Assembly: GCA_030619765.1 (NCBI GenBank)
Contig: JAUXAU010000014.1
Span: 1 to 47,110, forward strand
Direction: 5' to 3'
Source: Thermoplasmatota archaeon
GTDB lineage: Archaea > Thermoplasmatota > E2 > DHVEG-1
Length of the DNA: 47,110 nt
Within the stretch, counting starts at the first letter, position 1. Each line of letters starts with the position of its first letter. The notes beneath the pieces are model-generated. The model ran no database searches and was not told the DNA's origin. It was given only the letters and a program-made list of their open reading frames with translations. Made by a program: the position numbers and the translations under genes. Shown here piece by piece: positions 31,649-40,328 of the stretch.

Positions 31649-32866
31649 ATGGAAATAGTAGACATCCTCATAAAAAATGCAAACGAACTTATTACATTAA
31701 AAGGCCCAGATAAATCGAGAACAAAAAAAGAAATGAGTAATCTTTCTATAATTAATAAAGGATCAATTGCAGTTAAAGATGGAATTATTGTTGATGTAGG
31801 TAAAAATCTAAAATACAAATCGGAAACAGTAATTAACGCAAAAGGAAAAATAGCATTGCCTGGTTTTGTTGATCCGCATACTCATGTCGTTTTCGCTGGA
31901 TCACGAGAGTTTGAACTTGATATGAAGCTCAGAGGGCTCACATATATGGACATTCTCAAAAAAGGCGGTGGAATTTTTTATACCGTGAATGAAACACGTA
32001 AAGCCCCAGAAGAAAGCCTGTTGAGACAGAGTAAAAATCGACTTGACAGTATGCTTATGCATGGGACAACGACATGCGAGGCAAAAAGTGGATATGGACT
32101 TGAAACTGAAACAGAGCTTAAAATTTTGAAAATTCTAAAGAAACTAAACGACAGTCACAGTATAGATATTGTCTCTACATTCTTAGGAGCCCATGCTGTT
32201 CCAAAGGGCTATAGTGCTGATGAATATGTTGACGTGATAATTAATGAGATGTTTCCAAGATTGAAGGGTTTGGCACAATTTTGTGATGTATTCTGTGAAA
32301 AAGGTGTATTTACTGTTGAACAGTCGAGACGAATTTTAAACACGGGTAAAAAATATGGTCTTATCCCTAAAATTCACGCTGATGAAATCGTTGATACTGG
32401 TGGTGCGTCTCTTGCTGTAGAAGTAGGCGCTATTAGTGCAGATCATCTCTTGATGTCTTCTGATAAGGGCTTAAAAGAAATGGCAAAAAAATGTGTTATC
32501 GGTGTGCTTCTTCCAGGCACTCCTTTTTCGTTAATGCAGCAAACTTATGCTCCAGCAAGAAAAATGATAGAACTTGGTGTTCCTGTTGCACTTGCTACAG
32601 ATCTTAATCCTAACTGCTGGACTGAAAACATGCAGTTTATAATTCAACTTGCTTGTCTTAATATGAAGATGACACCTGCTGAAGCTATTACTGCAGCTAC
32701 TTTTAACGCTGCTTGTGCTTTGGGACTTAATAGTACTATTGGAAGTCTTGAAAAAGGAAAACAAGCAGATGTAATTATCCTTGATTGCCCAAATCACAAG
32801 TTTATACCGTATCATTTCGGTGTTAACCTAGTTGAAACCGTGATAAAAAACGGAAGAATTGTTTAA
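31649..32866 (+). CDS. hutI: Imidazolonepropionase
   Basis: 405 residues, standard length. Amidohydrolase fold: DPHTHVVFAGSREFELDMK with metal ligands H77 and H79, MHGTTTCEAKSGYGLE (substrate and turn motif), FLGAHAVPKGY, KIHADEIVDTGGASLA, and ATDLNPNCWTENM. Hydrolyses imidazolonepropionate to formiminoglutamate, the substrate of the divergent ftcD product. hutH and hutU are not in this window. The insertion around residues 18-30 (GPDKSRTKKEMSN) is a little longer than usual. Confidence 0.93.
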   Translation: MEIVDILIKNANELITLKGPDKSRTKKEMSNLSIINKGSIAVKDGIIVDVGKNLKYKSETVINAKGKIALPGFVDPHTHVVFAGSREFELDMKLRGLTYMDILKKGGGIFYTVNETRKAPEESLLRQSKNRLDSMLMHGTTTCEAKSGYGLETETELKILKILKKLNDSHSIDIVSTFLGAHAVPKGYSADEYVDVIINEMFPRLKGLAQFCDVFCEKGVFTVEQSRRILNTGKKYGLIPKIHADEIVDTGGASLAVEVGAISADHLLMSSDKGLKEMAKKCVIGVLLPGTPFSLMQQTYAPARKMIELGVPVALATDLNPNCWTENMQFIIQLACLNMKMTPAEAITAATFNAACALGLNSTIGSLEKGKQADVIILDCPNHKFIPYHFGVNLVETVIKNGRIV

Positions 32867-32940
32867 TTTCTTTGTTTTTTTGACTTCTGCTAGACTTTTA
32901 AGGGAATATAGATATAGATAGTATATTATACCCTAAATAG

Positions 32941-34818
32941 ATGGGTGAGCGTGAGGAGACCAAGGGCTTAAGGAAAGAACTTGGACTTCTTGGCATTTTT
33001 TGTATAGCATCTGGTGCTATGATTAGTTCTGGATTGTTTGTATTGCCAGGGTTGGCGTTTAAGTATGCAGGTCCAGCTGTTCTCATATCATACGGCATTG
33101 CAAGTCTTTTGGTTATACCCTCATTACTATCAAAAGCTGAGCTTTCTACAGCTATGCCAAAGGCTGGTGGAACCTATTTCTTTATAGATCGAAGTATGGG
33201 ACCAATGATGGGAACCATTGGCGGTTTTGCCGCCTGGTTCTCTCTGGCATTCAAAAGCGCATTTGCCCTAGTAGGCATTGGCGTGTTTGCTGTTCTGCTT
33301 AATCCTGGTTTTACTGAGATGCAGATGAAACTGATTGCTGTTTTCTTCTGCATAATATTCACTGTCATAAATATCCGTGGAACAAAACACACAGGAAAAA
33401 CACAGATATTTTTGGTTATTGGTCTTCTTGCCCTTCTTGTTTTTTATATCGTTGCAGGAGTTTTCTTTATTCAGCCTTCTCATTTCAACAATTTTGCACC
33501 ACATGGATTTGATTCTATTTTTTCAACTGCAGGCCTTATTTTCGTTTCTTTTGGCGGTTTAACCAAAGTTTGTAGTGTCGCAGAAGAATGTAAGAAACCT
33601 GGACGCAATATTCCACTTGGGATGTTCCTTGCTTGGGGCATCATCTCACTTCTCTACATACTCGTTATTTTTGTAACAATAGGGGTAGCAAATCCCTCTC
33701 AATTAACGACATCTCTCACACCGATTTCTCTTGGAGCAGATAGTATTCCTATTTTTTGGGGAATTGGTGGTGCGATTATGGCTATAGCTGCTATTTTAGC
33801 ATTTATTTCAACAGCTAATGCTGGTATTCTTGCAGCATCTCGTGACCCAATGGCTATGGGTAAAGATCAACTCCTCCCTCATTCTTTTGCAAAGCTATCA
33901 AATCGAGGAACTCCAACTTTTTCAATACTTTTTACCTCTGGTTTTATGATTTGCGTGATTTTGTTTTTAGACCTCGAAAGCCTTGTAAAAACAGCTTCGC
34001 TCCTCAAAATATTGTTGTTTTTATTTGTAATATTTTCACTTATTATAATGCGAGAAAGTAAGATACGGCACTATCGACCAAAATTTAAATCCCCATTTTA
34101 TCCCTGGGTTCAGCTTGCGGGAATTTTTGGACTCGTATTTCTCATCTTTGAGATGGGGCTTGTTCCAATGCTTATCGTTGGAATTTTCATTCTTTTTGGG
34201 TTTTTATGGTATTGGTTCTTTGCTCGTGATAAAATATGGAGAGAGTATACTCTCCTTCATTTGATAGAGAGGATTACAGGGATGAAATCAACTGGTTACC
34301 TAGTAGATGAGGAACTACGGGAAATTCTAATAGAAAGAGATGACATCACTGAGAAACGATTTGAACAGCTTATTAAAAAATGTGAGGTTATAGACGTTTT
34401 CAAATATATGCGTCCTGATAAATTTGCATGGCTGATTGCCAATAAATTAGCTGATCGATTAGATACTGATAAAGATAAATTATATATGCTGCTTAAGAAA
34501 CGAGAAGAGGATTCCAATATTGTTTTACATCCAGGTATCGCTATTTTTTCACATATTATCAAGGGACGTGACAAATTTGAGATAATCTTAGTTAGAAGCA
34601 AAAAGGGCATTATTGTTTCTGATGATATTGATCCAATTCATGCGTTTTTTGTGATTGTTGCCTCTCCCGACCAACAGAGTTTCTATCTCCATTCACTTAT
34701 GTGGATTGTTCAAATCGCTGAAGAAACTGATTTTGAAGAAGAATGGATAAGGGCAAAAAGCATCGAAGAACTAAGAGACATTATCATTTCATCATGGAAG
34801 AAACGAAAATCCGTGTAA
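32941..34818 (+). CDS. APC-family amino acid permease with C-terminal EIIA-like domain
   Basis: 625 residues. The first 440 are an APC transporter with about twelve membrane segments; LGIFCIASGAMISSGLFVLP is the family's first helix, with the substrate-binding G-x-M-I-S-S-G. The last about 180 residues are soluble. After LIERDDITEKRFEQLIKKCE comes LLKKREEDSNIVLHPGIAIF, then FEIILVRSKKGIIVSDD and HAFFVIVASPDQ. This matches a PTS EIIA type-2 (EIIA-Ntr-like) domain, with the active-site-type histidine in GIAIFSH (here an extra residue separates it). It may sense phosphorylation or metabolites. ATG follows a TATA-like ATATAGATATA by about 25 nt, so it is probably leaderless. Located after hutI: histidine uptake is possible. 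Confidence 0.82.
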   Translation: MGEREETKGLRKELGLLGIFCIASGAMISSGLFVLPGLAFKYAGPAVLISYGIASLLVIPSLLSKAELSTAMPKAGGTYFFIDRSMGPMMGTIGGFAAWFSLAFKSAFALVGIGVFAVLLNPGFTEMQMKLIAVFFCIIFTVINIRGTKHTGKTQIFLVIGLLALLVFYIVAGVFFIQPSHFNNFAPHGFDSIFSTAGLIFVSFGGLTKVCSVAEECKKPGRNIPLGMFLAWGIISLLYILVIFVTIGVANPSQLTTSLTPISLGADSIPIFWGIGGAIMAIAAILAFISTANAGILAASRDPMAMGKDQLLPHSFAKLSNRGTPTFSILFTSGFMICVILFLDLESLVKTASLLKILLFLFVIFSLIIMRESKIRHYRPKFKSPFYPWVQLAGIFGLVFLIFEMGLVPMLIVGIFILFGFLWYWFFARDKIWREYTLLHLIERITGMKSTGYLVDEELREILIERDDITEKRFEQLIKKCEVIDVFKYMRPDKFAWLIANKLADRLDTDKDKLYMLLKKREEDSNIVLHPGIAIFSHIIKGRDKFEIILVRSKKGIIVSDDIDPIHAFFVIVASPDQQSFYLHSLMWIVQIAEETDFEEEWIRAKSIEELRDIIISSWKKRKSV

Positions 34819-34819
34819 G

Positions 34820-35437
34820 CTAACCATTAAATATATTCTCTTTATCATCTTCTGGAACTCCCTTGAGTTGACAGGTTTTTTGATATATCTTGGCTCTATA
34901 TTTTTTGTATGTTGGATATTTTTTTATGAACGCTTTGAGTATCTCGTCGACATTCATTTTCTTCCTTCTTTTGATAAAAGCCTTCAGTTTCTTTATTAGG
35001 GCATCTTCCCATGCTTCTTCTCTGTGGGTTTCCATGATCTGACAGGCGATATGGTAAATCTCACTTCTCTTGTTTTTGTACTCCGAATGCATATCAATAA
35101 AATCTTCAACAATCTTTTTGACATTCTTTTCTTTTTGTTGTAAAACAAAATCATCCAATCTAATTGTTAATATGCGGTCAAACGTGTTGCTAATATAGTG
35201 TTCATGCATTTCCTCGAATACAAAAATTATTTCAACAATTGATATAATCAGCAGAACCATTGTTAGCTCAACGACCATTATATCAGGTACATCTATAGTA
35301 AATGCATGTATAAGAAGTACACCTTCAACAATGAGTATGAGAAAAGGAGGCATAAACGATAGTTTTTCAAATCTTGGTGATTCTTTGTACTCTCGAATAA
35401 ATGTTCTTAGCCTCCCAGACCTTGGCATAATATCCAC
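34820..35437 (-). CDS. Membrane protein with two helices and cytoplasmic helical tail
   Basis: 205 residues. After a basic start (RSGRLRTFIREYKESPRFEK) come two membrane segments: FLILIVEGVLLIHAFTIDV (about 32-50) and MVVELTMVLLIISIVEIIFVF (about 54-74). The remaining 130 residues are charged helices with an internal near-repeat: EDFIDMHSEYKNKRSEIYHI (about 110-129) and KAFIKKYPTYKKYRAKIYQK (about 166-185), two copies of a F-I-x(5)-Y-K-x-x-R-x-x-I-Y unit. No known family. Convergent with the permease (1 nt apart). Confidence 0.6.
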   Translation of the reverse strand: MDIMPRSGRLRTFIREYKESPRFEKLSFMPPFLILIVEGVLLIHAFTIDVPDIMVVELTMVLLIISIVEIIFVFEEMHEHYISNTFDRILTIRLDDFVLQQKEKNVKKIVEDFIDMHSEYKNKRSEIYHIACQIMETHREEAWEDALIKKLKAFIKRRKKMNVDEILKAFIKKYPTYKKYRAKIYQKTCQLKGVPEDDKENIFNG

Positions 35438-35572
35438 GAATAAAATACATGTGATTTAACTCTTATGATTTATATTTTAAAATTTTCGTGGTTTCAAATT
35501 ATATCCTATTTTTTACTATCATCGTCACTATGCAAAAAAATTCTTAAAAATAGCATTTGGGAAAAGTAGATT

Positions 35573-35818
35573 TTACAGTTTCTTTATCCTCAGTAGTTTT
35601 ACCATAAGGACGAATACCATAAAATAACTTATCAATGCGAGGAGAGCAAAAATCGGGGGGGAAATGAATACTAAAATTATGGAGAGACTACTAAGGGCAA
35701 AAATTGAAATTACAAATAATCTAAGTTTTGTAAGAATATCCGTCCCTGAAAAACTTTTTATTTCTAAAGACGGTAATTTTTTCTTCTTTGGCACGGTTTT
35801 TTTACCTCTTATTTTCAT
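35573..35818 (-). CDS. Small two-helix membrane protein
   Basis: The start is chosen at ATG 35816-35818 (MKIRGKKTVPKKKKLPSLEI), because a TATA-like TTTATATATT on the minus strand lies about 25-35 nt upstream; the longer in-frame start would overlap this box. 81 residues: basic N-terminus, then FVISIFALSSLSIILVFI and IFALLALISYFMVFVLMVKLL. No family recognised. Separated by 88 nt from the next exported-protein operon. Confidence 0.55.
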   Translation of the reverse strand: MKIRGKKTVPKKKKLPSLEIKSFSGTDILTKLRLFVISIFALSSLSIILVFISPPIFALLALISYFMVFVLMVKLLRIKKL

Positions 35819-35906
35819 ACAATAGGTAATATATACTACAAAATATATAAATATTGTGTAGACCAACTGATTTCATTTTCACAAACCGTAACAAAAACGA
35901 ACTATT

Positions 35907-37472
35907 TTATATTTTTAATTTTCGCTTCTGTTTTTTCTGTTCACGTAATATTTTCAAAAGCACTTTTTCTTTTACTCTTTGATCTTCTTCAACTTTTTCT
36001 TCTTTCTTTACAGGCTTTTTTTCTTTTTTCGGTTGTTTTGGTTTTTTCTTTTCTGGTTTTTTAAAGAAACTGGTAAGTTTAATCCATATGCTCTCTTTTT
36101 CTTTCTTTTTATCGATGGTTTTAATTTTTTCCGTTTTCTGTTTTACTTCTTTTTTCTCTTTTAACTTAAATTTTAGCCTTTTACCTTTTTTCTTTTGTTT
36201 TATTATATAGTAGCAATAATTCCTATACCACAACATCGCTGATTTGTATTCATCTTCCATCATTAATCTTACTTTTTCAAATTTGTTTTTGTCTTTTTTC
36301 TTCAATTCTTGCAGATGTTTTTTCTCTTCAGGAATTGTCCATGGTTTTTCTGGTTTTTTACACATTTTTTTCAAAAACCGTCTTCTTCTATAGAAAATGA
36401 AAGCAACGAATAGAACGACAACTCCCATAAACATCGTAAAATAGTAACCAATTACCACTGAAACATAAACCCCTCTTGTTATTACTGTGGCTGTGTTATT
36501 GAAAACCTTTTCGGGCTCATAAATAGAGTAAGCCTCTATATTTATTGAACGTGCAGAGCCAGGGTCATTAAATATACGAAGTGATGCAACACCGATAGAT
36601 GTATGTCCCACTTCGTTTGGTTGTAGAGTAAGGGCGGGAGGTGGAGAAACGAGTAGTTTACTATCAGTACTGACTCTAAAGTTAAAACAATCAACATGGC
36701 TCCCAAGATTTATAACTTCTAGTGGTATAGAAATAAGTTTATTCGGCCCGATTTCCACACTTTCAGGTGGCACGATTTCAGCGAGATGATATCGGTTTTC
36801 TTTCACCATGATATCAAGTGAAACTGAATCCTCCGAAGTCTTACCACTTAATTTACCAAAACCGGTGGATATTGCAGCAAAAATCCAAAAAGGTCCCATA
36901 TATGGTCCTCTATTTATCATTCGAAGATCTTGCGGGACAATCCAAATATTGCCAAAGGTGGCATGTCTTGTGACGTTTATTTTAAATGCTAAATCCTTAG
37001 GTAGTGCCTGATCTTTAGGTATTCTCGTGGTAATAGTAAGTTTTGTCGAAATGTTTGTTTTTCCTTCTCCGGGATATATAACGGGCGGATCGAAAGTATA
37101 AAACCATGTAATTTCTGAAATATTCTCCGGAAATTCAAGATCAAATGTAATATATTCCTTCTGAGTAACAAGTTGTTTTATATAACCGATTGAAGAGATG
37201 ATTATTTCTGTATTATTTAGATATCTTATGTCAACGGAATTTGGATTCGCCGTAAAAAAAGGTGGTTCTTGAAACCGAAATGGCTTCCACCCCACAATCC
37301 CTGCTTGAAAAATAGTTGGACCGAGGATTGAGTCGTGGCTCCATTTCCAAAACCTGGTAAAAAACTTATCGTAAAGTTTCTCCCTTTCAGCAGGTTCTGC
37401 TGGAGCCTGTGGTATAATTGAGAGAAGGAATATACCAACGAACAATATAGCAACGAATTTTTTGTATCTCAT
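35907..37472 (-). CDS. Exported membrane-anchored protein with long Lys-rich cytoplasmic tail
   Basis: 521 residues. A signal peptide (FVAILFVGIFLLSIIPQAPA) is followed by an extracellular part (about 27-335) of beta-sandwich character with NEW3/CARDB-like traits (ESVEIGPNKLISIPLEVINL, PPALTLQPNEVGHTSIGV). One transmembrane helix follows (VSVVIGYYFTMFMGVVVLFV, about 338-360), then RRRRFLKKM and about 150 residues of extremely Lys/Glu-rich cytoplasmic tail. It overlaps the upstream gene by 4 nt (ATGA), so the two are co-translated. The extracellular sensor-like part, single helix and charged tail suggest a link between cell surface and interior, but no enzyme domain is visible. Confidence 0.65.
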   Translation of the reverse strand: MRYKKFVAILFVGIFLLSIIPQAPAEPAEREKLYDKFFTRFWKWSHDSILGPTIFQAGIVGWKPFRFQEPPFFTANPNSVDIRYLNNTEIIISSIGYIKQLVTQKEYITFDLEFPENISEITWFYTFDPPVIYPGEGKTNISTKLTITTRIPKDQALPKDLAFKINVTRHATFGNIWIVPQDLRMINRGPYMGPFWIFAAISTGFGKLSGKTSEDSVSLDIMVKENRYHLAEIVPPESVEIGPNKLISIPLEVINLGSHVDCFNFRVSTDSKLLVSPPPALTLQPNEVGHTSIGVASLRIFNDPGSARSINIEAYSIYEPEKVFNNTATVITRGVYVSVVIGYYFTMFMGVVVLFVAFIFYRRRRFLKKMCKKPEKPWTIPEEKKHLQELKKKDKNKFEKVRLMMEDEYKSAMLWYRNYCYYIIKQKKKGKRLKFKLKEKKEVKQKTEKIKTIDKKKEKESIWIKLTSFFKKPEKKKPKQPKKEKKPVKKEEKVEEDQRVKEKVLLKILREQKKQKRKLKI

Positions 37473-38461
37473 GCTTTACCCCTCTCCTTGGATGTCTTAG
37501 AATATTTACTTGTTTTGTGTCGTTTTTTGGCAATGAGCACCATACCAATTAAAGCAAATATGACAAAGATTCCTTCGAATCCAGGAGTTGAGAATCCTCT
37601 GCTCTGAACGATAAACGATAAAAGGTATTCCTGTCCCTCCAATTGACTGTCCCCATAATATGAGGGTACAATTGAAATTTGGATAACTTCTCGATCTTGA
37701 TGATATCCAAGTCCATATGGGGGTCGAACTATCAGGATAATCGTTTTCTTTGGATTGTCACCAAGATTTCTTGTTCCGACGATAGTATTTGGATCAATAG
37801 ATATCTCCCACTCTTCAGGCATGTCTAATACACGGCAAGTGACATTTGTTTTTGCATTCCCTAAATTCTCAAGTCCAATATCGAAATTAGCAGTGTCCAA
37901 AGGTTCAATCAACCGATTCGTAGCATCTGTATTTATCTTTAATAGTGGCAGATATCCTGGTCGAAATGGGATAGAAACATAAAAAGTTCTACCCAATATA
38001 GCGCCTAATCCTCCAATTTTTATTTCAAGTTCAACATTACCATCTTGAAATGCAAGTGCATTTTCGTCTACCTTAATATGCAATGTTGCATTATGAGATA
38101 CCCAATCAGCTTCAGTTGATATCGTTAGAAAATAAGGTGAAATAGTAGCAGTACACCATGAGGGGGTGTGATTAACATATAGAAATATAATAGCAGGAGG
38201 CTTGTAATCTGGCATCATTATTTCAGCATAAATACCAATTACTCTCAAATTTATAATCAATGGTATATCAATAGTCATATCAATTGGCAAAAATGGAGCT
38301 TCTGCAGCTACTCTATCATGCTCTACATTTAATACATATTGACATTCATATACCTTATCCAGTGGACCTGCTAATGTTGTAGGTGTACTAACTACAAATA
38401 TGCTGAGAGATAAAACCAACGTTATGAGGCCTATTGAAATACTTTTTATGATCCTACCCAT
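37469..38461 (-). CDS. Exported protein with NEW3-like domain and PGF-CTERM-like tail, paralogue 1
   Basis: 330 residues. Signal peptide about 1-31 (SIGLITLVLSLSIFVVSTPT). The C-terminal half holds an extracellular beta domain (FDIGLENLGNAKTNVTCRVL, DMPEEWEISIDP, LGDNPKKTIILIVRPPYGLG) of the NEW3/CARDB kind. The end is tripartite: STPGFEG, hydrophobic IFVIFALIGMVLIA, then basic KKRHK. This is the layout of PGF-CTERM sorting signals cut by archaeosortase ArtA. The middle is unlike the paralogue at 38693, while the C-terminal 150 residues are closely alike. Probably surface-anchored, in an operon with the 521-residue protein. Confidence 0.75.
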   Translation of the reverse strand: MGRIIKSISIGLITLVLSLSIFVVSTPTTLAGPLDKVYECQYVLNVEHDRVAAEAPFLPIDMTIDIPLIINLRVIGIYAEIMMPDYKPPAIIFLYVNHTPSWCTATISPYFLTISTEADWVSHNATLHIKVDENALAFQDGNVELEIKIGGLGAILGRTFYVSIPFRPGYLPLLKINTDATNRLIEPLDTANFDIGLENLGNAKTNVTCRVLDMPEEWEISIDPNTIVGTRNLGDNPKKTIILIVRPPYGLGYHQDREVIQISIVPSYYGDSQLEGQEYLLSFIVQSRGFSTPGFEGIFVIFALIGMVLIAKKRHKTSKYSKTSKERGKA

Positions 38462-38692
38462 GGTCCGTTCGCCACTTATGTAATATTTATATATTTTTAA
38501 TATACTATTTAGTTTATGTCTATTTAAAGGTTATTGTACAATCAACTATATTTTTATTGGATACTTATTAAATATATAGTTTATGATATACAAAAACGTT
38601 TCTTTGATGATATAAAAATTGAAAAAATGACAATAAAGGAAAATTTACGATAGAGAAATGTTTTGTATTTTCAAAGACAATTCAATGTAATC

Positions 38693-39682
38693 TCACTTCA
38701 TCTTTTGTCGTCGTTTTTTGACAATGAGAGCCACGCCAATTAAAGCAAATATGACAAAGACTCCTTCAAATCCAGGAGTTGAAAACCCTATGCTCTGAAT
38801 AATAAAGGGCTCAACTTGGGGATCTCCAATTAATGCTTCTCCGCTAGGTTCTGCGTAATATTTTGGGATAAATTCAACCTCAATTTGTTCCCGATCATTG
38901 TGATATCCAAAGCTATACGGGGGTTGAACTGTCAGTATAACCATTTTTTTTGGATTATCTCCCAGCACTGTAGTCCCAAGAGTCACCCTTGCAGAAATTG
39001 TAGCAACCCAATCTTCTGGAACGTCCAAGACGCGCATATCAACGACTGTTTTAGCATTTCCCAGATTCTCAAGTTCAATCTCAATCTCAGCAGGTGAACC
39101 AGGTGCAGTCTGCTTGAAATTTCCCTTTGGTGTTACACTAATTATTGGCAAATATGCCGGTGTAAAACTAATTTCAGCAGTCGTTGTCGATTCTTTAATG
39201 GTGGCCAAAAGTGCGTTTTGTCGTCTAGCGGTCATAGTAACTTTAATTTTTCCCATTGATTTTGCAGGAGCCCGTTCATCAAGTGTTACCTGGAGATATG
39301 GATCTTCTGCAACTTTTTGGAAGCTCGTACCAATATCAGCATGTACGCTATTGTGGGAAACAACAACAGAAAACCATTCATTCATTGGTTGAGCAGACAA
39401 CTCAATGATTGCACTTGCTCGCTCTGAAAAAATACTTGCTATCAGCTTAGAAAACGTACCCCTAATCGCAACACTAATATTAATTGGAATAAGATACATA
39501 CCACCCACAGGTTTAAATTCCGTTTGTATGGCTGATACATCTGCAGAAAGAACTACATCTTGCTCAGCACTTAATATCCCGAAAGGACCAGCTGAGATTG
39601 ATGGGATGGAGACAGCAAGGATACTGACAAGTAATATGCCCATTATGAAACTTGCTTTTATTGTTCTGAAGTTTTTGGCCAT
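38693..39682 (-). CDS. Exported protein with NEW3-like domain and PGF-CTERM-like tail, paralogue 2
   Basis: 329 residues. Signal peptide about 1-31 (FIMGILLVSILAVSIPSISA). It shares with the preceding entry IEIELENLGNAKTVVDMRVL, DVPEDW, LGDNPKKMVILTVQPPYSFG, the YHNDRE motif, and the C-terminal STPGFEGVFVIFALIGVALI followed by KKRRQ. Most likely processed by an archaeosortase and attached to lipid. The promoter region contains TATTTAAAT (39730-39738) and the dyad ACGTG...CACGT (39716-39731). GGTGAT precedes the ATG. Transcribed ahead of its paralogue with a 231-bp gap. Confidence 0.75.
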   Translation of the reverse strand: MAKNFRTIKASFIMGILLVSILAVSIPSISAGPFGILSAEQDVVLSADVSAIQTEFKPVGGMYLIPINISVAIRGTFSKLIASIFSERASAIIELSAQPMNEWFSVVVSHNSVHADIGTSFQKVAEDPYLQVTLDERAPAKSMGKIKVTMTARRQNALLATIKESTTTAEISFTPAYLPIISVTPKGNFKQTAPGSPAEIEIELENLGNAKTVVDMRVLDVPEDWVATISARVTLGTTVLGDNPKKMVILTVQPPYSFGYHNDREQIEVEFIPKYYAEPSGEALIGDPQVEPFIIQSIGFSTPGFEGVFVIFALIGVALIVKKRRQKMK

Positions 39683-39715
39683 TTTTTATCACCATTTTTA
39701 TATTTCTACAATATT

Positions 39716-39738
39716 ACGTGTTTTTCCACGTATTTAAA
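39716..39738 (-). promoter_or_regulatory. TATA box with adjacent dyad ACGTG-N6-CACGT
   Basis: On the minus strand ATTTAAATA (about 39730-39738) is followed directly by ACGTGGAAAAACACGT (39716-39731), a 5-bp-arm dyad at the expected position between TATA box and transcription start of the exported protein. A repressor site there would block initiation. Inference from position only. Confidence 0.35.
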
Positions 39739-39913
39739 TATTGTTGTGCAGCTCTTACTCTTTTTAATACACCAACATGATAATATATGATTTACATGAT
39801 ATAAAAATATTTTCATTTAAATTGATTTTTTTATAAATATTAATAATTAAGAAATGGATTATTATATTGTCTAATACGATGTATTTGTTAATCGTTGGGA
39901 ATAAACAATTTCC

Positions 39914-40258
39914 TTATTCTATCATATCAATTTCTGATTCCTGATTCTCGGGGTTCTCAGATTCTTCTTCATTTTTTCTTGTTGCCACCTTATCAGGGAA
40001 ATTGGAAAGAATAACTATGTCGCAAACGGCGTTAACCCACCGATAAGGAACAGATACATCAACACTGCCTTCTATAAGTGAGGGATTGGTGTTGGTGACT
40101 AGTAGGCTGCTGACCTTTTTTTCTTCAACATCTAAAAAAACATTTTTTACATGTCCCACATACTTCCCTTCACGGGTATAAACAGGCAATTTTAGAAAAG
40201 ATGTAACCTCCTCTGCTTTGTCTTTCTGCTCTTTTTCCATCATGTAATCAAAATACAT
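39914..40258 (-). CDS. PRC-barrel domain protein
   Basis: 114 residues. PRC-barrel pattern at about 23-85: LKLPVYTREGKYVGHVKNVF, LDVEEKKVSSLLVTNTNP, and VDVSVPYRWVNAVCDIVIL. Such small archaeal PRC-barrel proteins are widespread; the fold is that of ribosome-maturation and photosystem H subunits, but the role in archaea is unknown. The acidic tail (EESENPENQESEID) is disordered. The start is ambiguous: MYFDYMMEK has M1, M6 and M7; no ribosome-binding site decides. Confidence 0.75.
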   Translation of the reverse strand: MYFDYMMEKEQKDKAEEVTSFLKLPVYTREGKYVGHVKNVFLDVEEKKVSSLLVTNTNPSLIEGSVDVSVPYRWVNAVCDIVILSNFPDKVATRKNEEESENPENQESEIDMIE

Positions 40259-40328
40259 TTTCCTATATTAAAATGTGATGGTTAAAGTCATAGAATCTTT
40301 TTTGAATAAATAATAATTACCTTTACTA

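Noticed and set aside
31597-31818. N-terminal extension of ftcD
   Set aside because: It would overlap the start of hutI on the opposite strand and is hydrophobic unlike the family; MDKIVECVPNFSEG is the conserved start.
35979-36164. Phe-rich plus-strand frame
   Set aside because: It is the antisense of the Lys-rich tail of the 35907-37472 protein, which gives Phe/Leu-rich shadow translations.
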